Shown piece by piece: positions 62,094-64,000 of a stretch of DNA of 64,000 nucleotides; the stretch's first letter is position 1, and each line of letters starts with the position of its first letter. The stretch comes from Melghirimyces profundicolus (GTDB lineage: Bacteria; Bacillota; Bacilli; Thermoactinomycetales; DSM-45169). Location of the stretch: positions 1 through 64,000 of the forward strand of contig NZ_QBKR01000010.1 of NCBI RefSeq assembly GCF_003054245.1. The letters are read 5' to 3'. The position numbers and the translations under genes were made by a program. Below the pieces are notes generated by a model. The model made no database searches. It was not told the DNA's origin and saw nothing but the letters and a program-made list of their open reading frames with translations.

Positions 62094-62435
62094 ATGGACG
62101 ATACAACGATGAAAGAGATGCAGCGGCAAGTGGATCGCTATATATCCCAGTTCAAAGAAGGGTATTTTCATCCTCTGTCCATGCTCGCACGGATGACAGA
62201 AGAAGTGGGGGAACTGGCCCGTGAAGTGAACCACCGCTTCGGGGAGAAACCCAAAAAGGCGACGGAGCCGGATCGCAGCATGGAGATGGAGTTGGGAGAT
62301 CTGCTGTTCATCCTCATCTGTTTCGCCAACTCACTGGAGATCGACCTGGATGAATCTTTCCGGTTGGTCATGGAAAAGTATCAAACCCGGGATGCCGACC
62401 GTTGGACCCCGGTTGATCCGGAGGACGCTACATAA
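62094..62435 (+). CDS. ypjD: MazG-like nucleotide pyrophosphohydrolase (YpjD)
   Basis: 113 residues, all-alpha NTP-PPase fold. The metal motif EEVGELAREVN (EExxE) and the downstream ELGDLLFIL (ExxD) are intact. Such enzymes hydrolyse non-canonical or excess dNTPs. ATG 62094 follows a run of G residues. B. subtilis ypjD lies in the same place before dapB. Confidence 0.9.
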   Translation: MDDTTMKEMQRQVDRYISQFKEGYFHPLSMLARMTEEVGELAREVNHRFGEKPKKATEPDRSMEMELGDLLFILICFANSLEIDLDESFRLVMEKYQTRDADRWTPVDPEDAT

Positions 62436-62452
62436 ACCATATCATGGCATAA

Positions 62453-62487
62453 GGGAGGGAGGTGCATTCGGCGGACATTCCGCCGGA
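62453..62487 (+). promoter_or_regulatory. dapB ribosome site separated from its start by a hairpin
   Basis: GGGAGGGAGG (62453-62462) lies 24 nt before ATG 62487. Between them CGGCGGA (62469-62475) pairs with TCCGCCG (62479-62485). Folding would shorten the effective spacing to about 7 nt. Confidence 0.55.
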
Positions 62488-63302
62488 TGCGCGGCAAGAT
62501 GAATCCAATTCACATCGTCGTCGCCGGTGCCACCGGCCGGATGGGCCGGGAGACGGTCAAGATGATCACGCGGGAAAAACATCTGAAGTTGACGGGAGCC
62601 GTCGCCCGCAGCCGGAAAGGAGAAGATGTGGGCACGGTGATCGGTCTGGGCGAACTGGGGGTGACACTGACGGACTCCCTGGAAAGCGCCCTGGAAGCGG
62701 GACAGCCCCATGTGCTGATTGACCTGACCACTCCGGAAACGGTAAAACGCCACATGGAACTGGCGATCGATGCCGGAGTCCGGCCCGTGGTCGGCACCAC
62801 GGGCCTGACCGAAGAGGAAATCAAGGACTTGGACCGAAAATGCCGTGAGCGGGACTTGGGCGGGATCATTGCCCCCAATTTTGCCGTGGGAGCCGTCCTG
62901 ATGATGGCTTTCGCCTCCAAAGCGGCCAAGTACCTGCCCGATGTGGAAATCATTGAAATGCATCACGATCAAAAGCTGGATGCCCCCTCCGGCACGGCGA
63001 TGAAAACGGCGGAATTGATCTCCCGGGAACGGGAGGAGAAAAAGCAGGGGCATCCCGAAGAGAAAGAAATTCTGGATGGGGCCCGGGGCGGATACCGACA
63101 GGGTTTCCGCATTCACAGTGTGCGGCTTCCGGGACTGGTGGCTCACCAGGAAGTCTTGTTCGGGGGTCCGGGGCAGCTCTTGACCCTCCGCCACGACTCG
63201 ATGAACCGGGAATCCTTCATGCCGGGGGTCAAGCTGGCCGTAGAAGAAGTGATGAACCGGACCGGTCTCATCTATGGTCTGGAAAACCTCATGGAGCTTT
63301 AG
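62487..63302 (+). CDS. dapB: 4-hydroxy-tetrahydrodipicolinate reductase
   Basis: 271 residues (267 if ATG 62499 is used, as in B. subtilis). It makes tetrahydrodipicolinate for lysine, diaminopimelate and spore dipicolinate. NAD(P)H motif AGATGRMGRE, VGTTGLTEEE, and the catalytic EMHHDQKLDAPSGTAMK stretch are present. I favour ATG 62487 because a hairpin would bring the GGAGGGAGG site next to it. The next gene starts 12 bases downstream, in place of the mgsA gene of Bacillus. Confidence 0.95.
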   Translation: MRGKMNPIHIVVAGATGRMGRETVKMITREKHLKLTGAVARSRKGEDVGTVIGLGELGVTLTDSLESALEAGQPHVLIDLTTPETVKRHMELAIDAGVRPVVGTTGLTEEEIKDLDRKCRERDLGGIIAPNFAVGAVLMMAFASKAAKYLPDVEIIEMHHDQKLDAPSGTAMKTAELISREREEKKQGHPEEKEILDGARGGYRQGFRIHSVRLPGLVAHQEVLFGGPGQLLTLRHDSMNRESFMPGVKLAVEEVMNRTGLIYGLENLMEL

Positions 63303-63313
63303 GATGACAGCCG

Positions 63314-64000
63314 ATGGGTAATTCCATTCCCCGCTTTCCCCTGCTGTGGGGAGAGACGCCCCTGGAGCCTCTCCCGAGGTTGGCCGCCCGGATCGGGGTG
63401 AAAGCGCTCTGGATCAAGCGGGATGATCTGACCGGCGTGGCCCTCGGCGGGAACAAACTGCGGAAGTTGGAATATCTCCTCGGGGAAGCGAAATCCGGAG
63501 ACTGCGATCTGATCATAACCGGGGGAAGCCCCCAGTCCAACCACGCCCGTTTAACCGCCGGCGCGGCAAGAAAAGCTGGTCTGGAGACTTGGTTGTGTTT
63601 TGCGGGCCGGCACCGGGGAAAAGAACAGGGAAATCTCTTCCTGGACCGGTTGTTCGGTGCGACCACGTTTCTCACCGGGGTTTACGGCTCCCGAAACCTG
63701 CTGGTCGAGATGGAAAAAAAGGCGGCCATTGCCCGTGACCGTGGCCGAAAGCCTTACGTGATCCCTGTGGGAGGATCCACTCCGACAGGAGATTACGGGT
63801 ACGTGGAAGCCTGGAGAGAATGGCGCTCTCAAGTCTCTCGCCGGAACCTGCCTTCCATCGACACGGTGGTGTTGGCGGCGGGCAGCGGCGGCACCCTGGC
63901 AGGCCTTCTCGCCGGAAAAACGATTCTCCCCGCTCCCGTTCACCTGATCGGGGTCAGTGTCTGGCAAAAGGAGCCGGTGCTCCGGGAGGAAGTGATCGGA
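63314..64000 (+). CDS. D-cysteine desulfhydrase / ACC deaminase family protein (truncated by window end)
   Basis: At least 229 residues, open at the window edge. PLP-dependent fold type II: GVALGGNKLRKLEYL contains the PLP lysine, GGSPQSNHARLTA is the typical substrate loop, and PVGGSTPTGDYGYV and AAGSGGTLAGLLAG bind phosphate. The family splits D-cysteine to pyruvate, H2S and ammonia, or ACC to oxobutanoate; the two are not separable here. No good ribosome site is seen before ATG 63314, so coupling to dapB is likely. Confidence 0.87.
   Translation, partial: MGNSIPRFPLLWGETPLEPLPRLAARIGVKALWIKRDDLTGVALGGNKLRKLEYLLGEAKSGDCDLIITGGSPQSNHARLTAGAARKAGLETWLCFAGRHRGKEQGNLFLDRLFGATTFLTGVYGSRNLLVEMEKKAAIARDRGRKPYVIPVGGSTPTGDYGYVEAWREWRSQVSRRNLPSIDTVVLAAGSGGTLAGLLAGKTILPAPVHLIGVSVWQKEPVLREEVIG

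Noticed and set aside
62462-62722. GTG-started frame upstream of and overlapping dapB
   Set aside because: Its start falls inside the ribosome site, and the product is a low-complexity shadow of dapB.

Overview
The window is chromosomal DNA of a moderately GC-rich, endospore-forming Firmicute of the Bacillales type. Gene content and order follow the Bacillus subtilis block rluB-res, fer-ypbD, gudB-ypdA, ypeB, cmk-ypfD, yphA-der-gpsA-yphEF-spoIVA-hbs-mtrAB-hepS-menG-hepT-ndk-aro-trp-hisC-tyrA-aroE-ypiBF-qcrABC-ypjABCD-dapB almost step by step. GC-rich codon use, a serA operon behind a T-box and many GTG/TTG starts would suit a Thermoactinomycetaceae-like lineage. That placement is inference; no rRNA is present. 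No phage, IS transposase or CRISPR array was found.

Layout. (1) 1-6.9 kb: a dispersed repeat, rluB, then cytochrome c maturation and redox signalling (resB, resC, resD, resE) without resA. (2) 6.9-10.8 kb, minus strand: an SDR oxidoreductase, then serA and a class V aminotransferase behind a T-box leader. (3) 10.9-22.9 kb: a UvrD/PcrA-like helicase, ppa, a rhodanese, ferredoxin, a CPBP protease, three tRNAs (Ser-GGA, Ser-GCT, Met), a MecA-family adaptor, two bacillithiol-linked genes (bshB-type deacetylase, ypdA), glutamate dehydrogenase, asparaginase and ypeB. (4) 23.2-35.1 kb: cmk, plsC, an S1 protein, yphA, a YIEGIA pair, der, plsY, gpsA, sporulation-associated small genes, spoIVA and hbs. 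(5) 35.3-40.5 kb: a second dispersed repeat, folE, tRNA-Pro, mtrB (TRAP), the heptaprenyl/menaquinone genes and ndk. (6) 40.7-53.7 kb: the aromatic supraoperon aroC-aroB-aroH-trpEDCFBA-hisC-tyrA-aroA, with its own trp promoter, an 11-triplet TRAP site and an attenuator before trpE, and a third dispersed repeat between tyrA and aroA. (7) 53.7-64 kb: a possible small RNA, unrecognised genes, ypiB, ypiF, the menaquinol:cytochrome c reductase qcrABC, ypjA, ypjB, a YitT protein, a MazG-like pyrophosphohydrolase, dapB and a truncated D-cysteine desulfhydrase/ACC deaminase homologue.

Functional links. resBC, hepS/menG/hepT and qcrABC supply haem c attachment, menaquinone and the bc complex of one respiratory chain, under ResDE control. 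mtrB encodes the TRAP protein whose RNA target lies 7 kb downstream in the trp leader, so sensor and target are both visible. Spore formation is represented by spoIVA, ypeB, ypjB and yphF-type genes.

The most unusual structure is a 362-470 bp repeat present three times (117-478, 35352-35714, 51923-52392). It has 12-bp terminal inverted repeats, nested internal complementary arms and a variable number of 54-bp tandem units. Each copy is flanked by C-TA/TA-G, C-TT/TT-G or C-AA/AA-G, as if it had inserted into CWWG sites with duplication of the central two bases. It encodes no transposase and behaves like a non-autonomous mobile element.
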